From positions 1-64,000 of the forward strand of contig JBAZOY010000003.1 in NCBI GenBank assembly GCA_041648505.1: 64,000 bases of DNA, in the 5' to 3' direction. Under the pieces are notes generated by a model. That model had not been told where the DNA came from, made no database searches, and saw only the letters and a program-made list of their open reading frames with translations. The stretch comes from JBAZOY01 sp041648505. Its GTDB lineage: Bacteria > Desulfobacterota > Syntrophia > Syntrophales > CG2-30-49-12. Below are positions 1 through 8,589 of the stretch, one piece after another. Position 1 is the stretch's first letter; every line of letters begins with the position of its first letter. The translations under genes were made by a program, and so were the position numbers.

Positions 1-2312
1 TCCTCTTTTTTCTCCAGGACCCGTTTCATCATCTGCGGGGTTTGCTCCAGGCATAGCAACTCTTCCGCAATAACGTCGTCAGAGATAGTCTTAAGGAACT
101 GGGCAAAAAAGAGAGCCAGGATATGACCGGCCACAATCTGAGAGTAAAATGCTTTTGTTGAAGCTACCGACATCTCAATATCTCTGCCGTCACTGGTATA
201 GAAGACTCCATCGGACTTAGTGGTTACATCTGATTGTCTTCTGTTAACTATAGCAATGACTGTAGCTCCCCGCTCCGCGGCCATAGTAACGGCACGATTG
301 GTATCCGTTGTCGTACCCGATTGTGTGACAGGGATAACAAGGGTATCCCTCATGTCGTCTCTCAGAAAAAATCCACTCAGTTCAGAGGCGATCATGGTTT
401 CAATTTTGAGAGGGGTATCTTTCAGATAACGGGCAAAGGCTTCAGCAATAGCGGCACCTGCCACAGCCGCTGTACCATGACCGATCACAATAACGTTCCT
501 GATCTTATCACTGACAAAGGCGTTTCTCAGTTTTTCCGGTACAACGTCATAACCGAGATTGAAGATAACCTCTCTCTCTCCACCGTCCCCTTCAGAGATA
601 CGATACTTACCCCGAAGTGTCTTTTTTACAGAAAGGGTCGATTCTGTGATTTCTTTCAGGAAGTAATGGGGGTAGTCTCCACGATAGATATCGCGCGTGG
701 TGATCTCAGCTTTCCGGATATTTTCCGGATTAATATTTAAAGGTGTTCCGTTGTAGTATGTTGCCTTGATTCCTGAGAGACCACCCTCTGAGTCCTGATC
801 AAGTATGAAGATCTGACCGGCAGTTTCGGTATCCCCGGAAGATTTTTCCCCCTCCATTTTAAGAAAAAAGGGGGTCCCTTCTACCAGGCCGTACAGTTCT
901 GAGGAAAAGATATACTGGTCGGGGGCGATACCTACATAAATTGATTGCCCGCTCCCCTTCAAGGCGAGAAAGACCTTTCCCGGCTCTACATTACTTACCA
1001 TGGCGATAGCGTGGGAGCCTTCAAATGTATTTACCGCCAATCTGAATGCCTCGGCAAGATCGTGTCCTTTAAAGAGGTATCTTTCAATCTGCAGAGGAAT
1101 GATCTTTGTATCTGTTGTAACCTCCGGTGGAAATATGACCCCTTCTGATTCAAGTGTATCCCGAAGCAGGTGGTAATTGTCAACGTCTCCGTTCAGGACT
1201 ACACTGATAGACCAGTTCCCCTTGCCGTAACAGGGGTAATTTATAACCGTTCCCGGATTTTCGTTTGGGGTTGCTTTACTGAGGTCAAAATTGTTGATGG
1301 GATGACAGTTTTCCTCTGTTATGGCACCTACCGAAGCCCAGCGCGTATGGGTTAAAGATGTTTCAAAGACGGCTTCTTGTCTTGCAAATTCTTGTAGTAT
1401 GGAATCGCGAGCAATAGCTTTTCTTAAGTCTCTGATGTTCTGGCCCAGATCACCTATAATTGAGGCAATCTTATATGTAAATGAAATCGTATTACCCCCA
1501 AGGCTGATGGAACCGTTGACCATGTCTCCAGAGTTAACTCTTTTCAAGAATTCTTCATACAGATCTTTTCCTTTAAGGATTGCAGTGACCTCATCAAGTA
1601 TGGCACTCTCAGGGAGGGTAAAGGAAATCTGTATCCCTGCCGAATCCCGGCCCCTGACCTCCAGACGTTCCAGACAATTTAAAAGAAAGTTAAATTTTCT
1701 ATATTTTTTAAATGCTTCAGGCGAAATTTCCTTAACACTGTCCGTTCCCGTTAGTTCGACAATCCTTCCGATATTATCAAGGATGTCATTTTTAAGACTC
1801 CATTGGATATCCTTTATCAGAACAATTCTGCTGCTTATGGTCTCCATTTCTTTGGTTGAAAAATGACCGGCATTTTCTTCCAGGAGTTTCTCCTCTTCAG
1901 AGATAAATTTCCTGATCTCTTCAGAAAGGTCGGATAGCTGACAGGTTATATGAGGATGAAAAAAGAGATGCTGGAGGTTTCTCTCACCTTTTAACTGGAT
2001 GATCTCCTTTTCCATCTCCTCCAGATATCCTCTACCGTTCAGATAATGCTCCAGGGGAATAGACTCGGCAAGGAGAGCCTTCATCTCATTTTTTCTAACC
2101 TTGTCAAAGAGCTGGATAAACCTTTGGTCTGCATCGGTTTGCCCGTGGCTTTTTTTAACGGTAAGGATGCCGGCAAAACCACATAAAAGGACGCGGGAAA
2201 AGAGAGGGAAGATAATAACACAAGGGGCGGAAACACGGCGCGAATCAACCCCGAAACAGATATTACAGTTTGTGAAAAAATGAATAATTTTCTTAAAGTA
2301 TCTTTTTAACAT
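1..2312 (-). CDS. GlmS-like glutamine amidotransferase / SIS-domain protein, 3' end outside window
   Basis: The minus strand is open from an ATG at 2312 to the window edge (about 770 codons; no stop seen). It matches glucosamine-fructose-6-phosphate aminotransferase, which makes glucosamine-6-phosphate from fructose-6-phosphate and glutamine. Class-II amidotransferase motifs are present: CGFAGI (Cys at residue 44), LEVRGRDSAGI, HTRWAS (His at residue 322), VVLNGDVDNY and TTDTK. The first SIS domain follows, with VIGHGTAAVAGAAIAEAF, PVTQSGTTTDT and ASTKAF. Two oddities: the catalytic Cys codon (2183-2181) is preceded by TTA rather than a start codon, so a 43-residue propeptide would have to be removed; and roughly 200 mostly helical residues are inserted compared with ordinary GlmS, where His-Thr-Arg-Trp lies about 70 residues after Cys. 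No good ribosome site precedes 2312. It is the last gene of a minus-strand run with the GlmU-like gene, suggesting an amino-sugar role. The family is certain; the exact substrate is not. Confidence 0.8.
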   Translation of the reverse strand, partial: MLKRYFKKIIHFFTNCNICFGVDSRRVSAPCVIIFPLFSRVLLCGFAGILTVKKSHGQTDADQRFIQLFDKVRKNEMKALLAESIPLEHYLNGRGYLEEMEKEIIQLKGERNLQHLFFHPHITCQLSDLSEEIRKFISEEEKLLEENAGHFSTKEMETISSRIVLIKDIQWSLKNDILDNIGRIVELTGTDSVKEISPEAFKKYRKFNFLLNCLERLEVRGRDSAGIQISFTLPESAILDEVTAILKGKDLYEEFLKRVNSGDMVNGSISLGGNTISFTYKIASIIGDLGQNIRDLRKAIARDSILQEFARQEAVFETSLTHTRWASVGAITEENCHPINNFDLSKATPNENPGTVINYPCYGKGNWSISVVLNGDVDNYHLLRDTLESEGVIFPPEVTTDTKIIPLQIERYLFKGHDLAEAFRLAVNTFEGSHAIAMVSNVEPGKVFLALKGSGQSIYVGIAPDQYIFSSELYGLVEGTPFFLKMEGEKSSGDTETAGQIFILDQDSEGGLSGIKATYYNGTPLNINPENIRKAEITTRDIYRGDYPHYFLKEITESTLSVKKTLRGKYRISEGDGGEREVIFNLGYDVVPEKLRNAFVSDKIRNVIVIGHGTAAVAGAAIAEAFARYLKDTPLKIETMIASELSGFFLRDDMRDTLVIPVTQSGTTTDTNRAVTMAAERGATVIAIVNRRQSDVTTKSDGVFYTSDGRDIEMSVASTKAFYSQIVAGHILALFFAQFLKTISDDVIAEELLCLEQTPQMMKRVLEKKE

Positions 2313-2370
2313 GTATAAAAAATAGCAGACTCTCGCAGAACTGCCACTGTTCCGTAGCCCCATCTTAATT

Positions 2371-3633
2371 TCATAAAGAAACGTTTTCTTCTTTGCAGGA
2401 AGGCAGGCTATCCAACGCCATGCCGGTAATTCTATCCACCATGTTTTTAAGCCATGTAGTGCCGATGGTTGAATCACGGCTGTCCAGTCCCTGAATGATT
2501 TTTATATAGTCCCTTCCATCTTCTTTCATCCTGAGATGAATAGTCTCCAGAAAGGTATCCCGATTTTTCAGATCAACGCTCTCTTCATGCCTACCGGTAA
2601 AACAAGCTTCTATTTTCGGCCAATTCTCAAGAAGTTCTTTCTCCTGACCAGCAAGCATTTCATACTCTTTACCCTTTAATAAATTCCTGCCCAGGACCAT
2701 GGATTGCTCCATTTTTTCGGAAAGTACCCGGAATTGTTTTAATCTTTCGGAAATGGCAAACCCCAGTTTATCTATTGCCCCGGTGTACAGTTCCTTACTC
2801 AGTTCTTCGAGTTGAAAAAAAGGCTGACGAACATGTATGTACCACTGTTTCAGGGCCAGCAGGTTGGCCAGGTAGCAGATATTATTACAAACCCTTTGCC
2901 TGATGTCCCCGTAAAATCCTGGATGAAATATCTTTTTACTCTGTAAGTCGTTCTCTTCCTTCAACAGCTTACCACCTTCGAGACAGTCCCTGCGGTAAAC
3001 AGTCCCTGCCGCGATAACCGTGCCGTAACCGATCCTTGCCGGCCCCACGAGACCTCCCTGGCCACCAAGAAAAATGGGGGGCTGATTTAACATAACGCCC
3101 TTCGGCACATCACCGATGAGTGAGGGAGTGGCTTTATCCTGATGTGGCGTGTAATTGAAGTGTATGTAGGAACTTCCCACCTCGCTGTGATTTTTGGGGC
3201 TGGTGCCTCCCGCCATGAAACAGTCACAAAAATTGATCAGACTGCCCAGAGTAACAAAGGGGAAAAGGATAGTTTGTTTCAAACCTACGGTATGGCCCCC
3301 TCTGGCCGCTTCTTCCAGGATACAACCACCTCTGACATGGGCACCGCTTCCCATGGAGACCTTTTCCATAAAGACAGATGAGGCAAAAAATCCCCCTTTT
3401 AACTCCACATTCGGCCCGATTTGGCAATCAACAACGGTTACCGGTGTCTCATATCCCAGCTTTGTCCCTGAGGAGATGATGGTTTTTTCACCATAAATTT
3501 TGGTTCCGCTGAAGAGGACAACTCCATCACCGGAAATTTTGCTATTTTCCACCTCGTCGCCAATTTCGACTGAGAAGGGATTATGAATCATAACTCCTTT
3601 TTCCGTCAATTGGATGACCTTAGGCGACAACAC
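2371..3633 (-). CDS. GlmU-like left-handed beta-helix (hexapeptide repeat) protein
   Basis: A 420-residue protein. Residues 1 to about 230 carry hexapeptide-type repeats (IGDEVENSKISGDGVVLFSG, IGPNVELKGG, GSGAHVRGG, IGYGTVIAAGTV) that build a left-handed beta-helix as in the acyltransferase half of GlmU and related UDP-GlcNAc pyrophosphorylase-like proteins. The nucleotidyltransferase half of GlmU is absent. Residues 240-420 are a helical extension with no motif I recognise. The gene lies 58 bp upstream of the GlmS-like gene and 30 bp downstream of a Fis-like gene on the same strand, so co-transcription is likely. The pairing suggests a role in UDP-GlcNAc or another amino-sugar precursor pathway; an acetyltransferase acting on a different sugar is also possible. 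Confidence 0.75.
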   Translation of the reverse strand: MLSPKVIQLTEKGVMIHNPFSVEIGDEVENSKISGDGVVLFSGTKIYGEKTIISSGTKLGYETPVTVVDCQIGPNVELKGGFFASSVFMEKVSMGSGAHVRGGCILEEAARGGHTVGLKQTILFPFVTLGSLINFCDCFMAGGTSPKNHSEVGSSYIHFNYTPHQDKATPSLIGDVPKGVMLNQPPIFLGGQGGLVGPARIGYGTVIAAGTVYRRDCLEGGKLLKEENDLQSKKIFHPGFYGDIRQRVCNNICYLANLLALKQWYIHVRQPFFQLEELSKELYTGAIDKLGFAISERLKQFRVLSEKMEQSMVLGRNLLKGKEYEMLAGQEKELLENWPKIEACFTGRHEESVDLKNRDTFLETIHLRMKEDGRDYIKIIQGLDSRDSTIGTTWLKNMVDRITGMALDSLPSCKEENVSL

Positions 3634-3663
3634 CGCTTCTATTTTATCCCCCGGTTTCTTGTT

Positions 3664-3996
3664 TTATCTTGAGCTTTTATTATCCGATCCCTTGGATTTC
3701 TTGTTTTTTTCGCAGTTGATGCCGAACTTGATCATTTTTTTCTGGAAGGTATTTCTATGGATCCCGAGATATGCGGCTGCTGTGCTTTTCACGTTATTGG
3801 AACGTTTTAAGGCGATCTTGAACAGGCACCTTTCGATTATAGACAGGACCTCTTCGTATAAATTGCTTTTCCCCGGACCGGTCGAGCAGAGAACGGTGAC
3901 AATATCTTCGAGTTTTTTTTCAATTACATCATCCACTGCTGAAGACGGTTTTATTTCCTTAGCATAGCCATCATCAATAGGATTTTTGAAATTCAT
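3664..3996 (-). CDS. Fis-family helix-turn-helix DNA-binding protein
   Basis: A 110-residue protein whose C-terminal half (about residues 55-95) has a Fis-type helix-turn-helix: KSTAAAYLGIHRNTFQKKMI, the same signature seen at the end of NtrC proteins. The N-terminal half is charged and has no known domain; the C-terminus is lysine/serine rich. There is no AAA+ domain, so it is a free DNA-binding module and not a sigma-54 activator. It sits between moaC and the hexapeptide gene with short spacers (35 and 30 bp), so it may regulate the amino-sugar genes downstream. That target is inference. Confidence 0.75.
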   Translation of the reverse strand: MNFKNPIDDGYAKEIKPSSAVDDVIEKKLEDIVTVLCSTGPGKSNLYEEVLSIIERCLFKIALKRSNNVKSTAAAYLGIHRNTFQKKMIKFGINCEKNKKSKGSDNKSSR

Positions 3997-4031
3997 ACAG
4001 AAAACTTCCCTTAGCTGAACTTTATCCGGAA

Positions 4032-4514
4032 TTACGCCTTTATTACAAAGGGAGAGCTTTTACCGCCGGATTTTGTGATTAATTTGATATCCGTGAGAGT
4101 TATTCTTCTGTCAGCAGATTTGCACATATCATAAATTGTCAAGGCCGCCACGCTAACTGCCGTCAAGGCTTCCATCTCTACACCTGTTTTTCCGACAGTT
4201 TTTACAGTTGCCTCAACGACTATCTCTCCCTGGTCAGCATTACTGAAAAATTGAATGTTAATTACCGTTAATTCAAGCGGATGACAAAGGGGAATTAATT
4301 CGCTTGTTTTTTTTGCCGCCATGATTCCGGCAATTCTTGCGACACCGAACACATCACCTTTCGGCAATCCATTCCTCTCTATTGCCGCGACGGTATCCGT
4401 TAGCATCAAGACCTTTCCCCGTGCCGTTGCCTCCCGAAAAGTAGATTCCTTCATGGTCACATCAACCATTCTTGCTCTACCCTTTTCGTCAAGATGTGAT
4501 AATTCAGACATCAT
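4032..4514 (-). CDS. moaC: Cyclic pyranopterin monophosphate synthase (MoaC)
   Basis: A full-length 160-residue MoaC. With MoaA it converts GTP-derived 3',8-cyclo-7,8-dihydro-GTP into cyclic pyranopterin monophosphate, the first step of molybdenum cofactor synthesis, in the cytoplasm. Visible family motifs include GRARMVDVTMK near the N-terminus, PLCHPLELT, KTVGKTGVEMEALTAVSVAAL and YDMCKSADR with the expected catalytic Lys/Asp region at the C-terminal end. Two ATG codons stand at the start (ATGATG); the first is used here. It is the first gene of the minus-strand run that continues into the Fis-like and amino-sugar genes. No other moa gene is in the window. Confidence 0.95.
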   Translation of the reverse strand: MMSELSHLDEKGRARMVDVTMKESTFREATARGKVLMLTDTVAAIERNGLPKGDVFGVARIAGIMAAKKTSELIPLCHPLELTVINIQFFSNADQGEIVVEATVKTVGKTGVEMEALTAVSVAALTIYDMCKSADRRITLTDIKLITKSGGKSSPFVIKA

Positions 4515-4651
4515 AAGTTGTTCTTTTTGGTAATCAGGAAAGAAAATCTAAGCGAAAAATTTGTACTATTTTTACGCTAATAACCTTAACACAAGACATC
4601 AGGGATGGGCAAGGAAAAGATTTGAAGGTTATCTTCTCTAAAATAGATTTT

Positions 4652-4960
4652 CTACCCCACAGCGATCACGAGTTCATAACCTTTATCAACTGACTCTTTT
4701 GCCAGTTCAATGCCATGTCCTGTTCCTTCGGTGAAGCTATGGTTGAAGGAGAGACCTTTGTCTTTGAGCTGTTGGCTAATCAGAGGCCAGAGCTTTGCAC
4801 TGCGTCCACCACCCGCAACGGGGTTTATAATTACTTTGGCATAAGGCACTACTCTAATTCCATAATTTACTTTATGATGCTGATCTACAGCAGCATCATA
4901 ACAAGCAGCGGTTCCGGTTTCTACTCCTGAAGTTAGATCATAAACACTTCTGAAATTCAA
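4652..4960 (-). pseudogene. Truncated diacylglycerol kinase / YegS-like fragment
   Basis: 102 codons. Residues 41-102 are the N-terminal part of the lipid/diacylglycerol kinase catalytic domain (AKVIINPVAGGGRSAKLWPL, then SFTEGTGHGIELAKESVDKG and ELVIAVG). The frame ends in TAG exactly where the nucleotide-binding GGDGT motif should continue, so the catalytic core is missing. The first 40 residues (VETGTAACYDAAVDQHHK and around) are not part of the family and may be foreign sequence joined at the break. This is a remnant; I expect no kinase activity. Confidence 0.7.
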
Positions 4961-5278
4961 TGCAAACGTTCATAGCCCCTTTGGGGCACTGCAAAGCATG
5001 AAATCAGAGTATTATAGTTTGTCGAATTGTCAGTATTACAGCATATGGGATGAAAATGAGGATCCAAAACGGGTAATATTTTGCTGAAATTTAGGTTTAG
5101 GATCATAGATAAATATACAATCTAGAGAGATAAAAACAATACCAAGCGGGAAAGAGAAAAATTTATTGACAAGTTGGCACAAATTACATTTAACAGAAAG
5201 TATAACATGTTAAAAGGGTTACATTTATGTGTATAACGAAAGACATCGTCTCTTAGATTATAAGGGGGGAAAGATAAC
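4961..5278. other. Non-coding stretch, AT-rich, before the PEBP gene
   Basis: 318 bases without a convincing gene on either strand. It holds a small perfect hairpin of GCCCC/GGGGC at about 4976-4988 and a sigma-70-like promoter at 5166-5194. A purine-rich ribosome site, AAGGGGGGAAAG, starts at about 5261. Nothing else was recognised. Confidence 0.5.
5166..5194 (+). promoter_or_regulatory. Candidate sigma-70 promoter for the PEBP / radical SAM pair
   Basis: A perfect -35 box TTGACA (5166-5171) is followed after 17 bases by TTTAAC (5189-5194), which matches 4 of 6 bases of the -10 consensus. It lies about 85 bases upstream of the TTG start at 5279. The spacing is ideal but the -10 box is weak. 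Confidence 0.4.
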
Positions 5279-5827
5279 TTGAAAAGAAAAATACTTTTGA
5301 CGGCAATCCTGGTTTTTCTTCTGGCCTTTTTGAGTTTCAATAAACCTTCGGCACAGATAAAGGGAGGAAAGACGATGGAGATTGATAGCACAGCATTCAA
5401 ACACGGGGGAATAATACCGTTAAAGTATACCTGTGACGGGGTAAATGTATCTCCCCCGCTTTCGTGGAGTCACTTTCCTAAGGATACGAAAAGCTTTGCC
5501 CTCATCTGCGATGATCCTGACGCCCCGATGGGGACCTGGGTTCACTGGGTTATCTATGATATTCCGGTCGTCATCACTCAGTTACCGGAGAATGTAGCCC
5601 CCCAGAGAGAACCTGTCCAAGGTGGGAAACAGGGTACCAATGATTTTCGTAAAATAGGTTACGGCGGTCCCTGTCCCCCCGGGGGAGAACACCGTTACTA
5701 CTTCAAGCTCTATGCCATGGACGGGATGACCAATTTAAAATCAGGCGTGACCACAGAGCAACTTCTTAGAACCATGAAGGGACATATCCTTGCCGAAGCG
5801 CAACTAATCGGGAAATATAGAAGGTAA
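5279..5827 (+). CDS. Exported YbhB/YbcL-type PEBP (Raf kinase inhibitor-like) protein
   Basis: A 182-residue protein starting at TTG behind a strong AAGGGGGGAAAG site. Residues 1-26 are a signal peptide (hydrophobic ILLTAILVFLLAFLSF, then PSAQ), so it is exported. The rest is the bacterial phosphatidylethanolamine-binding-protein fold: YTCDGVNVSPPLSW, DDPDAPMGTWVHW and CPPGGEHRYYFKLYA, which form the conserved anion-binding pocket. The biochemical role of bacterial members is unclear. The radical SAM gene starts 15 bases after its stop, so the two are probably co-transcribed. Confidence 0.85.
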   Translation: MKRKILLTAILVFLLAFLSFNKPSAQIKGGKTMEIDSTAFKHGGIIPLKYTCDGVNVSPPLSWSHFPKDTKSFALICDDPDAPMGTWVHWVIYDIPVVITQLPENVAPQREPVQGGKQGTNDFRKIGYGGPCPPGGEHRYYFKLYAMDGMTNLKSGVTTEQLLRTMKGHILAEAQLIGKYRR

Positions 5828-5842
5828 GGTGCCCAGATTAAG

Positions 5843-6754
5843 ATGCAGGAACCATCGTATCTGAAGCTATACAGGCGAGGAAAATTGCAGGACCGTCTTG
5901 ATCGGACACTTGAGATAATGAGGAACTGCCGTTTGTGTCCACGGGAATGCATGGTAGATCGCCTGCACGGGGAACTCGGCCATTGTCGAACCGGGCGAAA
6001 GGCAAAAGTAGCAAGTTTCCATCCCCACTTTGGGGAGGAGACCCCTCTGGTGGGAAGATTTGGTTCCGGGACGATTTTTATCAGTTCCTGTAATCTCCTC
6101 TGTTCCTTTTGCCAGAACTTTGAGATCAGCCATCTTGGGGAGGGGAAGGAGGTGGACCCGGCTGCTTTAGCGTCTATGATGCTCGATCTCATGAGGTCGG
6201 GCTGTCATAATATCAACTTTGTAACCCCTACCCATGTAGTACCACAGATACTTGAAGGTTTGATTTTAGCTGTTGAACATGGGTTAAACATCCCTCTCGT
6301 CTATAACTCCGGTGGCTACGACAGGGTTGAGACCCTTAAAATCCTGGACGGTATCTTCGATATCTACATGCCTGACTTCAAGTTCTGGAATGATAACGTT
6401 GCGGAGAAATACTCTCATGCGCCTGATTACAGGGAACATACAGTGTTGGCTATCAAAGAGATGCACCGGCAGGTTGGGGATCTTGTCCTTAATGAATCGG
6501 GAGTAGCGGTGAGAGGCCTGTTGGTGCGTCATCTCGTCATGCCTAATGGAGTGGCGGACACCGGAAAGATCATGAAGTTTCTGGCAAAAGAAATATCGGC
6601 AAACACTTATGTTAATGTAATGAGCCAATACCACCCCTGCGGCGAGGCGGCATCTGACCCGATGATCAATCGCCGTATCACGCGGAAGGAATATGCTATG
6701 GCTATTCACCAGGCAAACCAGGCAGGTCTCACACATCTGGACTCATGGGTTTAG
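5843..6754 (+). CDS. Radical SAM protein, PflA-related
   Basis: 303 residues, matching radical SAM proteins annotated as pyruvate formate-lyase activating enzyme-like. An N-terminal cysteine set (CRLCPRECMVDR, then GHCRTGRKAKV) precedes the radical SAM cluster motif CNLLCSFCQNF (CxxxCxxC) at about residues 93-100. Later come GCHNINFVTPTHVVPQILE and YNSGGYDRVETL, typical of this subfamily. The missing GRE partner suggests it does not simply activate a formate-lyase nearby; substrate unknown. It lies directly behind the PEBP gene and ends facing the phasin-like gene on the other strand. Confidence 0.85.
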   Translation: MQEPSYLKLYRRGKLQDRLDRTLEIMRNCRLCPRECMVDRLHGELGHCRTGRKAKVASFHPHFGEETPLVGRFGSGTIFISSCNLLCSFCQNFEISHLGEGKEVDPAALASMMLDLMRSGCHNINFVTPTHVVPQILEGLILAVEHGLNIPLVYNSGGYDRVETLKILDGIFDIYMPDFKFWNDNVAEKYSHAPDYREHTVLAIKEMHRQVGDLVLNESGVAVRGLLVRHLVMPNGVADTGKIMKFLAKEISANTYVNVMSQYHPCGEAASDPMINRRITRKEYAMAIHQANQAGLTHLDSWV

Positions 6755-6862
6755 GTCATCCGTCGGAGTTATTGGCCCCCGAAGGATACTGACATGCCTT
6801 AAAGTTTTCCTGCATGAGAACACGTTCCGTTGTAACCTGTCTAAATACACTTGGGGTATGGA

Positions 6863-7165
6863 TTATTCCTTTTGCTCGCCTGCTTTCTCCAACTTATCAA
6901 GCCTTTCTCTAATCTCTTCCAGTTCATCTTGTGTGGTTACCTTCAGGCGTTTCAAGATACCGGTCACAATTTTTTCTGTCCTTTCCTCCATATCTTCTTT
7001 AAATCGTTTTGATTTTTCCTTCAGCTCCACAACTGTTTCTTTGGCTTCCTTCTCCGTAACCTCCCCTTTTTTAACAAGCTCATTAAAGACTTCCTCAATT
7101 TTTTCTGTTGTCATTAAGACCAACCCTGCGCCAGCCAGCATTGTTTTTTTAATAAAATCACGCAT
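6863..7165 (-). CDS. Phasin-like (polyhydroxyalkanoate granule-associated type) coiled-coil protein
   Basis: A 100-residue, highly charged, almost wholly helical protein. It has a short hydrophobic start (MLAGAGLVLMTTEKIEEVF) followed by heptad-like KGEVTEKEAKETVVELKEK and an EELEEIRERLDKLEK-type tail. This pattern matches the small phasin / PHA granule-associated family often seen in Desulfobacterota. An AGGAGGG site precedes the ATG. No polyester synthase gene is in the window, so granule binding is family-based inference; a general membrane- or coiled-coil-associated protein is possible. Confidence 0.7.
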   Translation of the reverse strand: MRDFIKKTMLAGAGLVLMTTEKIEEVFNELVKKGEVTEKEAKETVVELKEKSKRFKEDMEERTEKIVTGILKRLKVTTQDELEEIRERLDKLEKAGEQKE

Positions 7166-7330
7166 TGTTATTTACCCTCCTTTGCATTTATTTTCCCTGT
7201 ATCTACTAATGCCACTTTCGTAATAATATCCTAAATATATATAATTTCTTCTAAAATGTCAACTTAGGCCCGTCTGTGAAAAAATTCTTTTGCCGGTTGC
7301 TGTTCTGTGGCGGCGGAATAATGCCATTGA

Positions 7331-7524
7331 GACATTTGCAAAATAGTGAAGACAGGATTCAGAATGCGTGATTGATTTTTCGGGTACCATAAAGTCTCAG
7401 GCCAGCCGTAGCAAAGAAAACGTCTGAGTCTGAGTGCGTAAGCACGAGTTTTTCCTTTGCAGCGAAGCGAGACATGCATGGCCGAAAAAGATTTTTGAGC
7501 GCCGGTGAATAAATTTTCAAAGCT
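7331..7524 (+). repeat. MITE-like repeat, copy A
   Basis: About 194 bp. The left end (TTTGCAAAATAGTGAA at 7335-7350) and right end (GTGAATAAATTTTCAAAG) form imperfect terminal inverted repeats. The right part, GCGTAAGC...CAGCGAAGCGAGAC...CGAAAAAG...GCCGGTGAAT, is shared almost base for base with copy B at 19969-20137, and the two ends with copy C at 25902-25963. The 71-codon minus frame inside it is not credible as a gene. It lies in the 420-base gap between the phasin-like gene and truncated cstA; the rest of that gap shows nothing else. Confidence 0.65.
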
Positions 7525-7585
7525 TTCCCATTGAAACTGATCTTATCGGGAGAATGCTTTACAGGATGACAACGAGATAAGACTG

Positions 7586-8368
7586 ATGAATATTTTAGTG
7601 TTGCTTCTAATTTCCCTCGCCTGTTTTTTTGTGGCGTGCAAAGTTTATGGCACCTACATTGAAAAAAACTTTAATGTAAAAGATTCGCACCAAACACCTG
7701 CAAACTCTATGGCAGACGGAAGAGACTATGTAGCTGCAAAAACACCTGTGGTGTTCTCTCATCATTTTGCCTCTATTGCCGGTGGAGGTCCTATTATAGG
7801 CCCGACCGTGGCTCTCCTCTATGGTTTTTACCCTTCATGGATATGGATTATCCTGGGAGGGATATTCATGGGTGCTGTCCATGATTACACCTCTCTGTTT
7901 TTAAGTATGAGAGAAAAGGGGAGATCCATGGCTGAAGTTGCCCGCAAGACTATGGGAGGGTGGGGATTTGTACTCTTTATTCTTTTTACACTTTCGCTGG
8001 TTCTCCTTGTTTGCAGGGCTTTTCTGGGATTAACAGCCACAGCACTTACCTCACTGGTAAATTCAGAAACTCTTCAACTGCCTACCGATCAGACTATTCT
8101 TCATACCGTTACGGATGTCAGGACAGGTGAAATCAAAGGTCTCATCGGGGGTATTGCTTCAACTTCCGTCATTATTATTGCTTTGGCGGCGCCACTTCTT
8201 GGTTACATGCTCTACAAACAAGGGGTGAAAATCGTTACAGCCTCAATTATCGCGGGCTTTATTGCCTTTGGTTCCATCCATATACTAGCATCCGGGTTGC
8301 TGTTCTCGCTTGGAAGACTTTTTCCAGTTATAGAAAGGATGTTAAATTGCCCGTGGTTGATCCTCTGA
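7586..8368 (+). pseudogene. cstA: Truncated CstA carbon starvation / peptide or pyruvate transporter
   Basis: The frame encodes the N-terminal part of CstA: YGTYIEKNFNV, MADGRDYVAAKTPVVFSHHF, ASIAGGGPIIGPTVALLYG and GAVHDYTSLFLSMREKG are diagnostic, and several membrane helices follow. CstA proteins are normally about 500-700 residues; here similarity stops near GFIAFGSIH (about 8278) and an unrelated tail runs to a stop at 8368, giving 260 residues. Half of the membrane helices are missing, so it is probably inactive. The break and the remnants downstream point to a deletion or insertion event. Confidence 0.8.
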
Positions 8369-8589
8369 TGACAGACTAAAACAAAAAGGAGCTTCTTTCG
8401 TTTTTCTGATGAGTATGATAATAATCCTAACTGGTTTACAACGGCAGATTTTATTAGACATTTAAAACTATGGTGATACGAGTAGTTTAATAAACCCAAG
8501 TAGCTTAATTGACGATAACTTGTTGGGAAAATGAAACTGAAAAGACAGGTCTTTTAAGAATTCCCTTAAACGTTTTAGGAGGTGGAGTT
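8369..8589 (+). other. Short remnant-bearing spacer after truncated cstA
   Basis: One plus-strand frame, ending in TGA near 8477, reads SDEYDNNPNWFTTADFIRHL, which looks protein-like but has no start or recognisable family. It may be the tail of a deleted gene. The ribosome site AGGAGGTGGAG for the lipoprotein starts at about 8578. Confidence 0.3.

Noticed and set aside
7264..7479. 71-codon minus-strand frame
   Set aside because: It lies inside MITE copy A, has no ribosome site and no family-like sequence.
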